Below the pieces are notes generated by a model. The model saw only the letters and a list, made by a program, of their open reading frames with translations, was not told where the DNA came from and searched no databases. A stretch of 64,000 bases of DNA from Agromyces terreus (GTDB lineage Bacteria > Actinomycetota > Actinomycetes > Actinomycetales > Microbacteriaceae), in NCBI RefSeq assembly GCF_009749465.1, contig NZ_WBIS01000006.1, forward strand, positions 1-64,000, in the 5' to 3' direction. Below, piece by piece: positions 29,438 to 40,513 of this stretch (the stretch's first letter is position 1; every line of letters starts with the position of its first letter). A program made the position numbers and the translations under genes.

Positions 29438-30217
29438 TCAGCGCTGGCAGTTCGGGCACCAGAACGTGACCCGTTCCTCGAGTTCCGTACGGCCCAGCTC
29501 GCCCCGATCGATGCGGGTTCCGCACCGCCGGCACGGCTCGCCCGCGCGGCCGTAGACCCAGAGCCGCTGCCCACGGCGGTCGACGCCGGTGGTGACCCTG
29601 GCGGGGCGGTCGCGGTTCGCGACGATCAGCCGGCGCCCGAGGTCGACCGCGGCGGCGAGGTCGGGCACGTCGTTCACGAGGCGCTGCGGTCGGATGCCGC
29701 GGAGGAAGCACAGCTCGTTGACGTACACGTTGCCGAGGCCGGCGAGGTTGCGCTGATCGAGCAGGGCGACCCCGATCGCCACGTCCGGCTCGGCCGCGAG
29801 GCGACGCTCGGCGGCCGCGGCATCCCAGTCGGGCCCGAGCAGGTCTGGTCCGAGGTGCCCCACCGCCTCGTCTTCGCCCTGCCTCGGCACGACCTCGACC
29901 AAGCCGAGCTCGAACCCGACCGCGACGGAATCGGGCGACTCGAGCACCGCGCGAGCCAGATGGGCCGGGCGGTTCCAGCGCTCCCCCGGGCTGAACACGC
30001 GCCAACTCCCCTCCATCTTGAGGTGGGAGTGGATCGTCGTCTCGCCGACCCGGATCAGCAGATGCTTGCCCCTCGAGAGCACCTCGTCGACCGTGCCGCC
30101 GGCGAGGTCGACCGTCGCGTAGCGCGGCACCCGGAAGTCGGTGCGCGTCAACTGCCGCCCTTCGAGGGCCCGGCGAAGCCGACCGGCCGTCTGGTAGACG
30201 GTGTCACCCTCGGGCAT
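29438..30217 (-). CDS. nei: Formamidopyrimidine-DNA glycosylase/endonuclease VIII family (Nei-like)
   Basis: 259 aa. N-terminal Pro-Glu catalytic pair (MPEGDTVYQ), the H2TH region near residues 130-190 (NLAGLGNVYVNELCFL), and a C-terminal zinc finger with Cys pairs (CRRCGTR and WCPNCQR) are complete. Excises oxidised bases and nicks the strand. The presence of Glu at position 3 plus VYQ points to the Nei branch seen in Actinobacteria. Its start lies inside the 3' end of the helicase gene, overlapping by 14 bases, so it depends on coupled translation; no ribosome site is seen. Confidence 0.92.
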   Translation of the reverse strand: MPEGDTVYQTAGRLRRALEGRQLTRTDFRVPRYATVDLAGGTVDEVLSRGKHLLIRVGETTIHSHLKMEGSWRVFSPGERWNRPAHLARAVLESPDSVAVGFELGLVEVVPRQGEDEAVGHLGPDLLGPDWDAAAAERRLAAEPDVAIGVALLDQRNLAGLGNVYVNELCFLRGIRPQRLVNDVPDLAAAVDLGRRLIVANRDRPARVTTGVDRRGQRLWVYGRAGEPCRRCGTRIDRGELGRTELEERVTFWCPNCQR

Positions 30218-33200
30218 CGAGCCGCAGCCCCTTCGGCGTCTCGCCGAACCCGGCGGCCTTCAACGCCGCGCCGAGCGGCGTCGAGAGCACGAACGCGCCG
30301 TTGACGGCCTCGACCGCGAGCCGGCGGACCCGACCGCCGCGCACGAGCCCGGCGACCGCTTCGGCCGCGGTGCCGAGCACCTCCGGATCGTCGGCGTACG
30401 CCAGCATCGTCTTGCCGCCGCGCTCGACGTAGAGCACCAGTTCGCCGTCGACCAGCACGACCAGCGCGCCGGCCTTGCGAGCCGCACGGTGCGAGCTCTC
30501 CCCGGGCGGCTCGGGCCACGGCAGGGCGGCGCCGTAGGCGTTCGCCGGGTCGGTCGCGGCGAGCGCGAGCACCGAGCGCCCACCCGTCGTGCCGTCGGAG
30601 CGATCGGCGCGATCGGAATGGGTGCGCAGCCGGTCGACGGCGCCCGTCGCGGCGAACTGCGCCGCACCGAGCCGCTCGATGAAGTATCCGCGCCGCGAAC
30701 GCCCGGAGTCCTCGAAGCCGCGGAGGGTGCGATAGGCGAGGGCGAATCCGCCGACCACGCCCTCGGCGACCACCGCCCCGCGGGTGACGACGCCGTAGCG
30801 GTCGAGCAGCATCTCGCCGAGCGCATGCGCCCGTCGGGTCGCGTCGTCGTCGGGGACGGGCAGGATCGACCATCGGCCGGCCACCGACGGCGGACCGGAT
30901 CGCATCACGGCCGACGAGGCGCGCGGCAGCGCTGCCCGGCCGCGGAGCATCCGCGACCTCGGCGCCGAGCGTGGGGCGCGGTGTGCGCTGCGGCCGCCGG
31001 CGAGCAGCGCCCGAACGGGAGCGAACGTGTCGTTCGTGACGAGCCCCGCCCACACCAACCCCCAGAGGGCCTCGGCGAGTTCGTCGTCGGCGACCGGCTG
31101 GTCGAGTTCACCGAATCGCCCGACGGCATCGGCGAGCTGACGGAAGAAGTACGCGCCGCCCGAGCCGAGCGCGACGAGCACCTCGCGCTGGAGCGGCGTG
31201 GTCTCCACCCCCGGCGGCGGGTCGAGCGTGAGGGGCGCGGTGTCGGCCAGGTGCAGCGTGATCCAGCCGTCGTCGCCCGCGAGGGCCGCGGCACCGGACC
31301 AGACGACCTCTCCGGTGGCCATCAGCTCGTCGAGCATCGCCGGGCTGTAGTCGGCGACGCGCGCCGGCAGCACCAACGACTCCCATGCCGACGCGGGGAT
31401 GCGTGCGCCCTCGAGCTGCTCGACCGCCGCGAGCACGCCGTCGATGCCGCGCAGCGGCCTGCCGAGATGCTGCCACTCGGGCAGGAACCTCGCGTAGGCC
31501 CGTTGCGGCACCGGCTCGACCTCGTGACGGAGCGCCGCGAGCGAACGACGACGAAGGCGTCGGAGCACGTCGGCGTCGCACCACTCGGTCGCGGTGCCGT
31601 TCGGACGGAACTCCCCCTCGACGACGCGGCGTTCGTCGGCGAGCCGACGCAGCGCCGCCTTCGCGACGGCGACGCCGATGCCGTAGCGCTGCGCCGCCTC
31701 CTCGGCCGAGAACGGCCCGTGGGTGCGTGCATAGCGCCCGACGAGGTCGCCGAGGGGATCGCCGACCTGCTCGGCGAACGCGACCGCGACGCCCGGCGGC
31801 ACGGGGACGCCCAGCGCGTCGCGGAGGCGCCCGACGTCTTCGACCGCGGCCAGATGGGCTCGGCCCGCGAACGTGAGCCGGACTGCCCGTCGTGCCGCGA
31901 CGAGCTCATCGGCCGCCGCGGCGGCGTCGGTGCCCTCGGCGACGCGCGCGACCAGCTCGTCGTCGGTGAGCGGGCCGAGCAACCGCAGGAGATCGGCGAC
32001 GCCCTCGACGCCGCGGACCCGCCAGTCGTCGGCGAGCCGCTGCAGCTCGCGCTCGGTCGTGTCGATGACGCCCGGATCGAGGAGCTCGCGCAGCTCGACC
32101 CGCCCGAGGAGTTCCCCGAGCAGGGTCGCATCGATCGCGAGCGCCGCAGCGCGGCGCTCGGCGAGCGGCGAATCGCCCTCGTACATGAACGCGCCGACGT
32201 ACCCGAAGAGCAGCGAGCTCGCGAACGGGCTCGGCGACTCGGTCGTCGTCTCGACGAGGCGCACCCGACGTGCCGCGACGTCTCGTGCGAGCTCGACGAG
32301 GGACGGCACGTCGTAGACGTCCTGGAGCACCTCGCGGACCGTCTCGAGGATGATCGGGAAGGTCGGGAACGCACTCGCGACCTCGAGGAGCTGGGCCGAT
32401 CGCTGACGCTGCTGCCACAGCGGCGAGCGGCGCCCCGGCCGATAGTTCGGCAGGAGCAGCGCACGTGCCGCGCACTCGCGGAACCGGCTGGCGAACAAGG
32501 CGGATCCGCCGACCTCCTCGGTGACGAGCTGCTCGAGCTCGTCGGCTTCGAAGACGAAGAGCTCCGCTCCGGGCGGGTCGATGCCGGTGTCGGGGACGCG
32601 CACGATGATGCCGTCGTCGGCCGCCACCGCAGCGCCGTCGACGCCGAGTCGTTCACGCACCCGCGCCGCGACGGCGAGCGCCCACGGCGCGTGCACCGGC
32701 ATGCCGAACGGGGAATGCAGGATGACCCGCCAGTCGCCGAGTTCGTCGCGGGTTCGCTCCACGACGAGCGTGCGATCGGAGGGGACATGCCCGGTCGCCT
32801 TCGCCTGGTCGGCGAGGAAGGCGATCAGGTTGCTCGCCGCGAACGTGTCGAGCCCGGCGCCGGTGATGCGCGTGCGCGCATCGGACTCGGGCGCCGCCGC
32901 GATCTCGCGCATGAAGGCGCCGAGCGCGCGGCCGAGCTCTGCGGGGCGGCCGAGGCCGTCGCCCTTCCAGAACGGGACCCGGCCCGGCTGGCCGAACGCC
33001 GGGACGACGTTCACGCGGTCGAAGGTGATCTCCTGGATGCGCCAGCTCGTCGCGCCGAGTGCGAACACGTCGCCGACACGGGACTCGTAGACCATCTCCT
33101 CGTCGAGCTCGCCGACTCGCCGCCCGCCTGCCTCGTCGCCGACGAGGAACACGCCGAACATGCCGCGGTCGGGGATCGTGCCGCCGCTCGTGACGGCGAG

Positions 33201-34769
33201 CCGTTGCGCTCCGGGCCTGCCGACGATCGTGCCGGCCTCACGGTCCCAGACGACGCGCGGCCGGAGCTCGCCGAACCGATCGGACGGGTACCGGCCGGCG
33301 AGCAGGTCGAGGGTCGCGTCGAACGCCGAACGCGGGAGGCCGCCGAACGGGGCCGCCCGGCGGACGGCGTCGAACCATTTGTCGACGTCGAGCGGTTCGA
33401 GCGCGGCCGCGGCGATGGTCTGCTGCGCCAGGATGTCGAGCGGGTTCGCGGGCACGCGCATGGTCTCGATCGCGCCCGCTAGCATGCGCTCGCTCGTCAC
33501 CGCCGCATGCACGAGATCGGCCCGCTGCTTCGGGAAGATGACCCCGCGCGAGACCTCGCCGACCTGGTGGCCCGCGCGCCCGAGCCGCTGCAGCCCGCTC
33601 GAGACCGACGGCGGCGACTCGACCTGCACGACGAGATCGACGGCGCCCATGTCGATGCCGAGCTCGAGGCTCGACGTGGCCACGACGCACCGCAGCCGGC
33701 CGCTCTTGAGGTCGTCTTCGATCTCGGCGCGCTGTTCCTTGCTCACCGAACCGTGGTGCGCGCGCGCGAGCACCGCCGGCGCGCCCGCGGTCTGCCCGGA
33801 CTGCGCCATCACGGCCGCGGGCGGACCGCCCGCCGCGGCCGCCACGACGAGCGCCTCGCGTTCGGACGCCTCGAGCGAGAGCTCGTTGAGCCGTGCCGTC
33901 AGCCGCTCGGCGAGCCGCCGCGAGTTCGCGAACACGATCGACGAGCGGTGCGCGAGCACCTGGTCGAGGATGGCCTCCTCGACGTGCGGCCAGATCGAGC
34001 CGGTCGCGTCGTCGCTCGCGGGCAGCTGCGCCATGTCTTCGACGGGCACCACGACGCGCAGGTCGAACCGCTTCTCGCTCGGAGGGGCGACGATCTCGAC
34101 CGGTGCGCTCGCGCAGAGGAACCGCGCCACCTCTTCGACGGGGCGGACGGTCGCCGAGAGCCCGATGCGCTGCGCCGGTTTCGGCAGGAGCGCGTCGAGC
34201 CGCTCGAGCGAGAGGGCGAGATGCGCGCCGCGCTTCGTCGCGGCGACCGCGTGGATCTCGTCGACGATGACCGTCTCGACCGCGCGGAGCGTGTCGCGAG
34301 CCTGCGAGGTGAGCATGAGGAAGAGCGACTCGGGCGTCGTGATGAGGATGTCGGGCGGCGTGCGCAGGAGTGCACGGCGATCGGCGGCCGGCGTGTCGCC
34401 CGAACGGACGCCGACGCTCACCCTCGGCGGCTCGACGCCGAGGCGCTCGGAGACCCGGGCGATGCCCGTGAGCGGGGCCCGCAGGTTGCGTTCGACGTCG
34501 ACGCCGAGCGCCTTCAGCGGCGAGAGGTAGAGCACGCGTGTTCCAGCGGGAGGCGGCTCGGACCCGGCGGCCGTCGGAGCCGCGTGGAGCCGGTCGATCG
34601 CCGAGAGGAACGCCGAGAGCGTCTTGCCCGAGCCGGTGGGCGCGACGACGAGCGCGTGCGCACCGCGCCCGATCGCCTGCCACGCGGCCGCCTGCACGGC
34701 CGTGGGCGCGCGGAAGGACTCCGCGAACCAGGTTCGCGTGGCTTCGGAGAAGGCATCGAGCGCGGCCAC
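30204..34769 (-). CDS. lhr: Lhr-type ATP-dependent DNA helicase
   Basis: About 1521 aa, the usual size of actinobacterial Lhr. Walker A (APTGSGKT) is at 43-50, a DEIH box (IVDEIHAVAATKRGAH) at about 185, and QRLGRAGHQ (motif VI) near residue 405, followed by the winged-helix and beta-barrel Lhr core and a large Lhr-specific C-terminal region. The start GTG 34769 has AGGATGGAGAC upstream. A 3'-to-5' helicase involved in DNA repair, cotranscribed with nei, which supports a base-damage repair role. The long upstream extension of the frame is antisense to the decarboxylase gene. Confidence 0.93.
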   Translation of the reverse strand: MAALDAFSEATRTWFAESFRAPTAVQAAAWQAIGRGAHALVVAPTGSGKTLSAFLSAIDRLHAAPTAAGSEPPPAGTRVLYLSPLKALGVDVERNLRAPLTGIARVSERLGVEPPRVSVGVRSGDTPAADRRALLRTPPDILITTPESLFLMLTSQARDTLRAVETVIVDEIHAVAATKRGAHLALSLERLDALLPKPAQRIGLSATVRPVEEVARFLCASAPVEIVAPPSEKRFDLRVVVPVEDMAQLPASDDATGSIWPHVEEAILDQVLAHRSSIVFANSRRLAERLTARLNELSLEASEREALVVAAAAGGPPAAVMAQSGQTAGAPAVLARAHHGSVSKEQRAEIEDDLKSGRLRCVVATSSLELGIDMGAVDLVVQVESPPSVSSGLQRLGRAGHQVGEVSRGVIFPKQRADLVHAAVTSERMLAGAIETMRVPANPLDILAQQTIAAAALEPLDVDKWFDAVRRAAPFGGLPRSAFDATLDLLAGRYPSDRFGELRPRVVWDREAGTIVGRPGAQRLAVTSGGTIPDRGMFGVFLVGDEAGGRRVGELDEEMVYESRVGDVFALGATSWRIQEITFDRVNVVPAFGQPGRVPFWKGDGLGRPAELGRALGAFMREIAAAPESDARTRITGAGLDTFAASNLIAFLADQAKATGHVPSDRTLVVERTRDELGDWRVILHSPFGMPVHAPWALAVAARVRERLGVDGAAVAADDGIIVRVPDTGIDPPGAELFVFEADELEQLVTEEVGGSALFASRFRECAARALLLPNYRPGRRSPLWQQRQRSAQLLEVASAFPTFPIILETVREVLQDVYDVPSLVELARDVAARRVRLVETTTESPSPFASSLLFGYVGAFMYEGDSPLAERRAAALAIDATLLGELLGRVELRELLDPGVIDTTERELQRLADDWRVRGVEGVADLLRLLGPLTDDELVARVAEGTDAAAAADELVAARRAVRLTFAGRAHLAAVEDVGRLRDALGVPVPPGVAVAFAEQVGDPLGDLVGRYARTHGPFSAEEAAQRYGIGVAVAKAALRRLADERRVVEGEFRPNGTATEWCDADVLRRLRRRSLAALRHEVEPVPQRAYARFLPEWQHLGRPLRGIDGVLAAVEQLEGARIPASAWESLVLPARVADYSPAMLDELMATGEVVWSGAAALAGDDGWITLHLADTAPLTLDPPPGVETTPLQREVLVALGSGGAYFFRQLADAVGRFGELDQPVADDELAEALWGLVWAGLVTNDTFAPVRALLAGGRSAHRAPRSAPRSRMLRGRAALPRASSAVMRSGPPSVAGRWSILPVPDDDATRRAHALGEMLLDRYGVVTRGAVVAEGVVGGFALAYRTLRGFEDSGRSRRGYFIERLGAAQFAATGAVDRLRTHSDRADRSDGTTGGRSVLALAATDPANAYGAALPWPEPPGESSHRAARKAGALVVLVDGELVLYVERGGKTMLAYADDPEVLGTAAEAVAGLVRGGRVRRLAVEAVNGAFVLSTPLGAALKAAGFGETPKGLRLDARG

Positions 34770-34831
34770 GTCTCCATCCTGCCGCCACCGACCGACATCC
34801 GGGCCGGATGGCCGGGAATCGGGCCGGCGGA

Positions 34832-36211
34832 TCAGCCGAGCGCGCGGCGCACGGCGTCGAGGGCCGTCTCGACGGCCGCGGCATCTGTCGAGCGATTGCT
34901 GACGGAGAATCGCAGCACGTCCCGGCCGTGCCAGCGCGACGGATGCGCGAGCGCGGCGCCGTCGGCGTCGAGGGCACGTGCGATCTCGGCCGCCTCCCGG
35001 CCGTGGAAGGCCGCGCACACCTGCGTGAAGCAGACCTCGTTGAGCACCTCCACCCCCGGCATCGCCCGGAGCCCGTCGGCCAGCGCCGCCGCGGCGTCGG
35101 CGAGTCCGTCGACGAGCGCGACCACGCCGTCGCGGCCGAGCGCGCGCAGGGCCGCGTAGCTCGGCACGCCCCGTGCACGACGCGAGAGCTCCAGCACGCG
35201 GTCGGCCGGGTCGACGCCCGACTCCGCGGCCGGGAGGTACGCGGCGTGCATCGTCATCGCCGCCACGAGATGCGAGGGCTCGGCGACCGCGACGATGCCG
35301 GCGTCGTACGGCACGTTGAGGGTCTTGTGCGCGTCGGTGGCCCAGGAATCGGCCCGCTCCACCCCCTCGACCAGGCGGCGCAGACGCGGGCTCGCCGCCG
35401 CCCACAGTCCGAACGCCCCGTCGACGTGCACCCAGGCGCTCGCGGCGCGGGCGAGGTCGATGGACGCCTCGAACGGGTCGGACGCCCCGGAGTGGATGTT
35501 CCCCGCCTGGAGGCAGACGATCGCGGGGCCGTCGACGTCCGCGAGCGCCGCCTCGAGCGCCTCGGGGACCATGCGCCCCTCGGCATCGGCCGCGACGTCG
35601 ACGGGACGCCCGAGCCCGAGCACCCGCAGGGCGACGTCGACCGAGGGGTGGTGCTCCTCCCCCGCGAGCACCCGGATGCGCGGCGCCCCCTGGATGCCCT
35701 CGACCGCGTCGTCCCAGCCGACCCCTGCGAGCACCGCATGACGCGCCGCCGCGAGCGCGACGAGGTTCGCGGTCGTCGCACCGGTCGTGAAGCCCGCGAC
35801 CGTGCCGCCCGGAAGCCCGAGCAGCTGGCAGACCCACTCGCCCGCGAGTTCCTCGGCCGCGTTCACGCCGGGCGTCACCTCCCGGAGCGCCGCGTTCTGG
35901 TCCCACGCGCTCACGAGCCAGTCCGCCGCGAGCGCGGCCGGCGCGGTGCCGCCGATGACCCAGCCGAAGAACCGGGACGACTGCATCGTCATGAGCCCCG
36001 GCTCGATCGCCGCCGCGAGCGCTGCGACGACCTCGTCGGCATCGGCGCCGGTCCCGGGCAGTTCGCGCCCGAGGGCGTCCTTGACCGCCTCGATGTCGGA
36101 CTCGGGCACGATCGCACGCGCCGCCACGCCGTCGAGCCAGGCGCGGGAGAGCGTCGCCGCGGTCTCGAGCGGCGCGCGGTACTCGTCGTCCGATCCGGAT
36201 GCCCCGCCCAT
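34832..36211 (-). CDS. PLP-dependent group II amino-acid decarboxylase
   Basis: 459 aa, cytoplasmic. The PLP lysine is K296 in SWATDAHKTLNVPYDAG and the ring-contacting Asp is D264 in VHVDGAFGLW; the GFTTGATTANLVALAAARH segment binds the cofactor phosphate. Relatives decarboxylate aromatic amino acids, glutamate or diaminobutyrate; the substrate here cannot be read. GGAGGAACGC precedes the ATG at 36211. It stands alone between lhr and the SseB-like gene; no amine catabolic genes are adjacent. Confidence 0.9.
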   Translation of the reverse strand: MGGASGSDDEYRAPLETAATLSRAWLDGVAARAIVPESDIEAVKDALGRELPGTGADADEVVAALAAAIEPGLMTMQSSRFFGWVIGGTAPAALAADWLVSAWDQNAALREVTPGVNAAEELAGEWVCQLLGLPGGTVAGFTTGATTANLVALAAARHAVLAGVGWDDAVEGIQGAPRIRVLAGEEHHPSVDVALRVLGLGRPVDVAADAEGRMVPEALEAALADVDGPAIVCLQAGNIHSGASDPFEASIDLARAASAWVHVDGAFGLWAAASPRLRRLVEGVERADSWATDAHKTLNVPYDAGIVAVAEPSHLVAAMTMHAAYLPAAESGVDPADRVLELSRRARGVPSYAALRALGRDGVVALVDGLADAAAALADGLRAMPGVEVLNEVCFTQVCAAFHGREAAEIARALDADGAALAHPSRWHGRDVLRFSVSNRSTDAAAVETALDAVRRALG

Positions 36212-36290
36212 GCGTTCCTCCGGGCGAGAGTCTGCACCCGTGCCGGCGAGGCGGCAACCCCACCAGACGGCCGGGCGCCTCGCGAACGCC

Positions 36291-37205
36291 TCAGCCCGAC
36301 GCGGGCGCGGCGCGCAGGCGGACCTTCAACGAGTCGACGCCCGTCGCGATCGCGTCGTCGGCGGCCCAGCGGCGAGCCAGACGCGCGAGCACGATGTCGA
36401 GCTCGGATCGGTCGAGCCCCGCGACGAGCGAGAGCTCCACGATCAGCTCGGGCCCCGCGAGCCGCGCTTCGGGATCGCCGGCCTCGAGTTCGAAGCCGAG
36501 CACGGCGAGCTCGGTCGACACGGAACGGGCGAAGGCCATGCGCACCTCGGCCGATTCGAACGGCGGATGCCACTGATGCGACTGCGCGACGGCCCAGACG
36601 GCCGGCCGGCGAAGCACGAACTCCGTCGGCGAGCCCGGGTCGAGCACGACGAGATCGGTGCCGTCGTCGGCGGCGGCCAGCGCGACGCGGATGCCGTCGG
36701 CGGGCACCGGCCGGGCCACGGGGTTCCACGACGACATCGCGTCGACGGAGGCGAACACCGGAAGCACCCGGCGCCCGTCGGGGCCCTCGACGGTCACGAT
36801 CGAGAGCTCCTGGCTCTTCTCGATCGGGAGCCCGTGCTCGCCGATCTCGGTGCCGCCGGACCCCGCTGAGCCGGAAGGGTCGCCGAGCTCGGCGAGCAAG
36901 GGGATCAGCAGGCGGGAGCCGCCGAATTCGGCGACGACCTCGGCCTGACCGCCGCTGCCGTCCCGGAACGCCGCGAGCGCGGCCGCGAGCGGTGCGGGCG
37001 CCCGGCCGTCGTCGGCCGAATGCGGGTTCGGCGCGAAGGATCGCCCGGCCCAGGGCACGCCCGCGGAATCGGTGCGGCCGCCGGCCTCGTCGTGCTGCCC
37101 GGGCCCGGAACCGGTCGCCGCGTCGGACCCCTGCCCGCCCGCGGCATCCGCTGGACCGGGACGGCCGTGCCCGACGCCGTCGCCGGGGTCAGTGCGACGC
37201 GACAT
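36291..37205 (-). CDS. SseB-like protein
   Basis: 304 aa. The SseB domain covers about residues 75-285 ([48 protein letters not shown]). The N-terminal 70 residues are Gly/Ala/Asp-rich and look disordered. The family has no clear biochemical role but often neighbours hisA. Its ATG at 37205 overlaps the hisA 3' end by 17 bases, so it is part of the his transcript. Confidence 0.85.
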   Translation of the reverse strand: MSRRTDPGDGVGHGRPGPADAAGGQGSDAATGSGPGQHDEAGGRTDSAGVPWAGRSFAPNPHSADDGRAPAPLAAALAAFRDGSGGQAEVVAEFGGSRLLIPLLAELGDPSGSAGSGGTEIGEHGLPIEKSQELSIVTVEGPDGRRVLPVFASVDAMSSWNPVARPVPADGIRVALAAADDGTDLVVLDPGSPTEFVLRRPAVWAVAQSHQWHPPFESAEVRMAFARSVSTELAVLGFELEAGDPEARLAGPELIVELSLVAGLDRSELDIVLARLARRWAADDAIATGVDSLKVRLRAAPASG

Positions 37206-37938
37206 CCAGCGCCTCGGGCAGCGTGAACGCGCCCGCGTAGAGCGCCTTGCCCACGATCGCGCCCTCGAGGCCGAGCGGCACGAGCTCGCGGAGCGCCGCG
37301 ATGTCGTCGAGGTTCGAGATGCCGCCGGATGCCACCACGGGGCGGTGGGTGCGGTCCATGACCTGGCGCAGCAGTTCGAGGTTCGGGCCCTGGAGCGTGC
37401 CGTCCTTCGTGACGTCGGTGACGACGTAGCGCGCGGCGCCGGCCTCTTCGAGACGGTCCATGACCTGCCACAGGTCGCCGCCGTCCTTCGTCCAGCCGCG
37501 AGCCGCGAGCGTCGTGCCGCGCACGTCGAGCCCGACCGCGATGGCCTCCCCGTACTGGGCGATGACGGATGCCGCCCACTCGGGGTTCTCGAGCGCTGCC
37601 GTGCCGAGGTTGATGCGCTTCGCCCCGATCGCGAGCGCGTGCTCGAGCGACTCGTCGTCGCGGATGCCGCCGGACAGCTCGATGTTCACCCGGCCGCGGA
37701 CCTGTCGGATCGCCTTCTTCAGGATCCCGCCGTTCGACCCGCGCCCGAAGGCCGCGTCGAGGTCGACGAGGTGGATCCACTCGGCGCCCTGATCGGCCCA
37801 GTCGACCGCCGCGTCGATCGGGTCGCCGTAATTGGTCTCGGTACCGGCTTCGCCCTTGGTCAGGCGAACGGCCTTGCCGCCCGCCACGTCGACCGCGGGG
37901 AGCAGCACGAGGCGGGGGGTCTTGTTGAACTCACTCAT
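37189..37938 (-). CDS. hisA: Phosphoribosyl isomerase A (HisA/PriA type)
   Basis: 249 aa, beta-alpha barrel. Acid-base Asp17 in PAVDVAGGK and Asp175 in VTDVTKDG are present. In Actinobacteria lacking trpF, this enzyme also isomerises phosphoribosylanthranilate (PriA); whether that holds here depends on trpF being absent from the genome. The ATG at 37938 has AGGA five bases ahead; a GTG one codon earlier is possible. Confidence 0.93.
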   Translation of the reverse strand: MSEFNKTPRLVLLPAVDVAGGKAVRLTKGEAGTETNYGDPIDAAVDWADQGAEWIHLVDLDAAFGRGSNGGILKKAIRQVRGRVNIELSGGIRDDESLEHALAIGAKRINLGTAALENPEWAASVIAQYGEAIAVGLDVRGTTLAARGWTKDGGDLWQVMDRLEEAGAARYVVTDVTKDGTLQGPNLELLRQVMDRTHRPVVASGGISNLDDIAALRELVPLGLEGAIVGKALYAGAFTLPEALDVASH

Positions 37939-38045
37939 CACTGTCCTCGGGAATTCGGATGCCGCAGAACCGCGGCATCGGCACAGTCACAGCATCCTAG
38001 TCCGAGGCGGCCGTCGTTCCCGGACCGTGTGACGCGACGGGTCGG

Positions 38046-38684
38046 TCACCCGAGCGAGCGGATCCAGTTCGACAGCAGCCGGATGCCGGCCTCCGCGGAC
38101 TTCTCGGGGTGGAACTGGGTGGCCGAGAGCGGCCCGTTCTCGACCGCGGCGAGGAAGGGGGCTCCGTGCTCGGCCCACGTGAGCCGGGGCCGCGGGAACG
38201 GCGGCGAGACGTCGAGCGTCCACGACTGGGCGGCGAACGAGTGCACGAAGTAGAACCGCTCGTCGGCGATGCCCTCGAAGAGCACCGAGCCCTCGTCGGG
38301 GCGCACCGTGTTCCAGCCCATGTGCGGGAGGACCGGGGCCGGCAGCTCGGAGACGACTCCCGGCCATTCGCCGAGCCCCTCGGTGTCGTTGCCGCGTTCG
38401 ACGCCGTGCTCGAAGAGCACCTGCATGCCCACGCAGATGCCGAGCACGTGGCGACCGCCCGCCAGCCGGCGGTCGATGATCTCGTCGCCGCGGACCGCCC
38501 TCAACCGGTCGGCGACGGCCTGGAAGGCGCCGACGCCGGGCACGAGCAGCCCATCGGCCTCGAGCGCGGCACCGCGGTCGGCGGTGACCTCGACCTCGGC
38601 GCCAGCGCGCTCGAGCGCCTTCGCCGCCGAGTGCACGTTGCCCGAGCCGTAGTCGAGCACGACGACGCGTGGGCGACGCGTCAC
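38046..38684 (-). CDS. hisH: Imidazole glycerol phosphate synthase, glutaminase subunit
   Basis: 212 aa, class I glutamine amidotransferase. Nucleophile C84 in GICVGMQVL, and the His-Glu of the triad in TQFHPEKS. Supplies ammonia to HisF; hisF is not in this window. Starts at GTG 38684, overlapping the hisB stop by 4 bases (GTGA). Confidence 0.95.
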   Translation of the reverse strand: MTRRPRVVVLDYGSGNVHSAAKALERAGAEVEVTADRGAALEADGLLVPGVGAFQAVADRLRAVRGDEIIDRRLAGGRHVLGICVGMQVLFEHGVERGNDTEGLGEWPGVVSELPAPVLPHMGWNTVRPDEGSVLFEGIADERFYFVHSFAAQSWTLDVSPPFPRPRLTWAEHGAPFLAAVENGPLSATQFHPEKSAEAGIRLLSNWIRSLG

Positions 38685-39295
38685 AGCGCGCCCTTGGTGG
38701 ACGGGATGCCCGACACCAGCGGGTCGAATGCCTTCGCCTGACGGAACGCGCGCGCGAACGCCTTGAACTCGGCCTCGGCGATGTGGTGCGCGTCGCGCCC
38801 GCCGAGGACGTTCACGTGCACGGTGAGCCCGGCGTTGTACGTGATCGCCTCGAAGACGTGCCGCACCATCGACCCCGTGAAGTGGCCGCCGATCAGGTGG
38901 TACTCGAAGCCCGCAGGCTCACCGGCGTGCACCAGGTAGGGGCGCCCCGAGATGTCGACCACCGCCTGCACGAGCGCCTCGTCGAGCGGAACGAGCGCGT
39001 CGCCGTAGCGGGAGATGCCGCGCTTGTCGCCGAGGGCCTGGCGAATCGCCTGACCGAGCACGATGCCGACGTCTTCGACCGTGTGGTGCACGTCGATGTG
39101 GGTGTCGCCCGTGGCGCGAACCGTGAGGTCGGTCAACGAGTGCTTGGCGAACGCCGTGAGCAGGTGGTCGTAGAACGGCACCGAGGTCTCGATGTCGCTC
39201 GAGCCGGTTCCGTCGAGGTCGATCGAGAGGTCGATGCTGGACTCGCTCGTCTCGCGCTGCACTCGCGCCGTGCGCGGTGCGGTCGAAGTCGTCAT
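38681..39295 (-). CDS. hisB: Imidazoleglycerol-phosphate dehydratase
   Basis: 204 aa, monofunctional dehydratase length. Metal-binding motifs HHTVEDVGI and [16 protein letters not shown] are intact, as is the [14 protein letters not shown] start. The ATG overlaps the hisC stop by 4 bases, showing coupled translation. Confidence 0.97.
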   Translation of the reverse strand: MTTSTAPRTARVQRETSESSIDLSIDLDGTGSSDIETSVPFYDHLLTAFAKHSLTDLTVRATGDTHIDVHHTVEDVGIVLGQAIRQALGDKRGISRYGDALVPLDEALVQAVVDISGRPYLVHAGEPAGFEYHLIGGHFTGSMVRHVFEAITYNAGLTVHVNVLGGRDAHHIAEAEFKAFARAFRQAKAFDPLVSGIPSTKGAL

Positions 39296-40452
39296 GCGTC
39301 CATCCTATTCGCGGGTCGATCGGTCGCATCGGGCACCGACGCGGCGCCCGATGCGATCTTCGACGCGTCGTCTCCTCGGGGCGCGAACTCGGCGATCGCC
39401 TCGAGGAACGCCGTCGTCTCGGCCTCGGTGCCGGCCGTCACGCGAAGGCATCCGGGCAGCCCGATGTCGCGGATCAGGATGCCGCGGGCGAGCAGCGCCT
39501 CGAACACCCGGTGGGGCTCGTCGACGCCGCCGAAGAGCACGAAGTTCGCACCGCTGCGGTACGGGTGGAACCCGAGTCGCGAGAGCTCGTCGGAGATGCG
39601 CTCCCGCTGCCCGCGGATGTCGTCGACCATCGCGAGCATCTCGGCGCTGTGGTCGAGCGCCGCGAGCGCCGCCGCCTGCGTGAGCGCCGACAGGTGGTAG
39701 GGCAGGCGGACGAGCCGGAGCGCGTCGACGACCGCGGGGTCCGCGGCGAGGTAGCCGACCCGGGCGCCGGCGAACGCGAACGCCTTGCTCATCGTGCGCG
39801 ACACGATGAGCCGGGGCCGGCCTTCGAGCAGCTCGAGCGCGCTCGGCGTGCCGGGATCGGCGAACTCGTGGTACGCCTCGTCGACCACGACGATGCCGCG
39901 GGCGGCGTCGACGACGGCCGCGATCGTCTCGTGCGAGAGCGGGGTGCCGGTGGGGTTGTTCGGCGAGCAGAGCAGCACGAGGTCGGGATCGTGCTCGCGG
40001 ATCGCGGCGACGGCCGTCTCGGGGCCGAGCTCGAACTCCGCGTCGCGGGGCGCCTCGACCCAGGCGGTGCCGGTGCCGGAGGAGAGCAGCCCGTACATCG
40101 AGTAGGTGGGCCCGAAGCCGAGCGCGGTGCGCCCTGGGCCGCCGAACGCCTGCAACACGTGCTGGAGCACCTCGTTGGAGCCGTTGGCCGCCCAGATCTG
40201 GGCCGCCCGGAGGTCGTGACCGAGATAGCCGGCGAACGCCGCGCGCAGTTCGGAGAACTCGCGATCGGGGTAGCGGTTCAGCTGGAGGATCGCGGCCGCG
40301 ACGCGTGCGACGATGTCGTGCGCCACCGCCTCGGGAATCGGATGCGTGTTCTCGTTGACGTTGAGCGCGACGGGAACGGCCTTCTGCGGCGCTCCGTACG
40401 GGCTTCTGCCGCGAAGATCATCGCGGATGGGCAGGTCGTCGAGAGTGGTCAC
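39292..40452 (-). CDS. hisC: Histidinol-phosphate aminotransferase
   Basis: 386 aa, PLP aminotransferase class I/II; converts imidazole acetol phosphate to histidinol phosphate. PLP lysine K223 in [21 protein letters not shown] and NPNNPTG-like (CSPNNPTGT) motifs are present. It starts at GTG 40452, 7 bases after TAGCAT (40460-40465), so the transcript may be leaderless. First gene of hisC-B-H-A; hisD is not visible. Confidence 0.95.
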   Translation of the reverse strand: MTTLDDLPIRDDLRGRSPYGAPQKAVPVALNVNENTHPIPEAVAHDIVARVAAAILQLNRYPDREFSELRAAFAGYLGHDLRAAQIWAANGSNEVLQHVLQAFGGPGRTALGFGPTYSMYGLLSSGTGTAWVEAPRDAEFELGPETAVAAIREHDPDLVLLCSPNNPTGTPLSHETIAAVVDAARGIVVVDEAYHEFADPGTPSALELLEGRPRLIVSRTMSKAFAFAGARVGYLAADPAVVDALRLVRLPYHLSALTQAAALAALDHSAEMLAMVDDIRGQRERISDELSRLGFHPYRSGANFVLFGGVDEPHRVFEALLARGILIRDIGLPGCLRVTAGTEAETTAFLEAIAEFAPRGDDASKIASGAASVPDATDRPANRMDA

Positions 40453-40513
40453 CCGATCAATGCTAGCGAGCCGCGGCGCGGCGACTCGGCGCCCACGACA
40501 CCGGACGACACCT

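Noticed and set aside
30201-33482. 1093-residue plus-strand open frame
   Set aside because: Antisense to the Lhr helicase, with no domain character.
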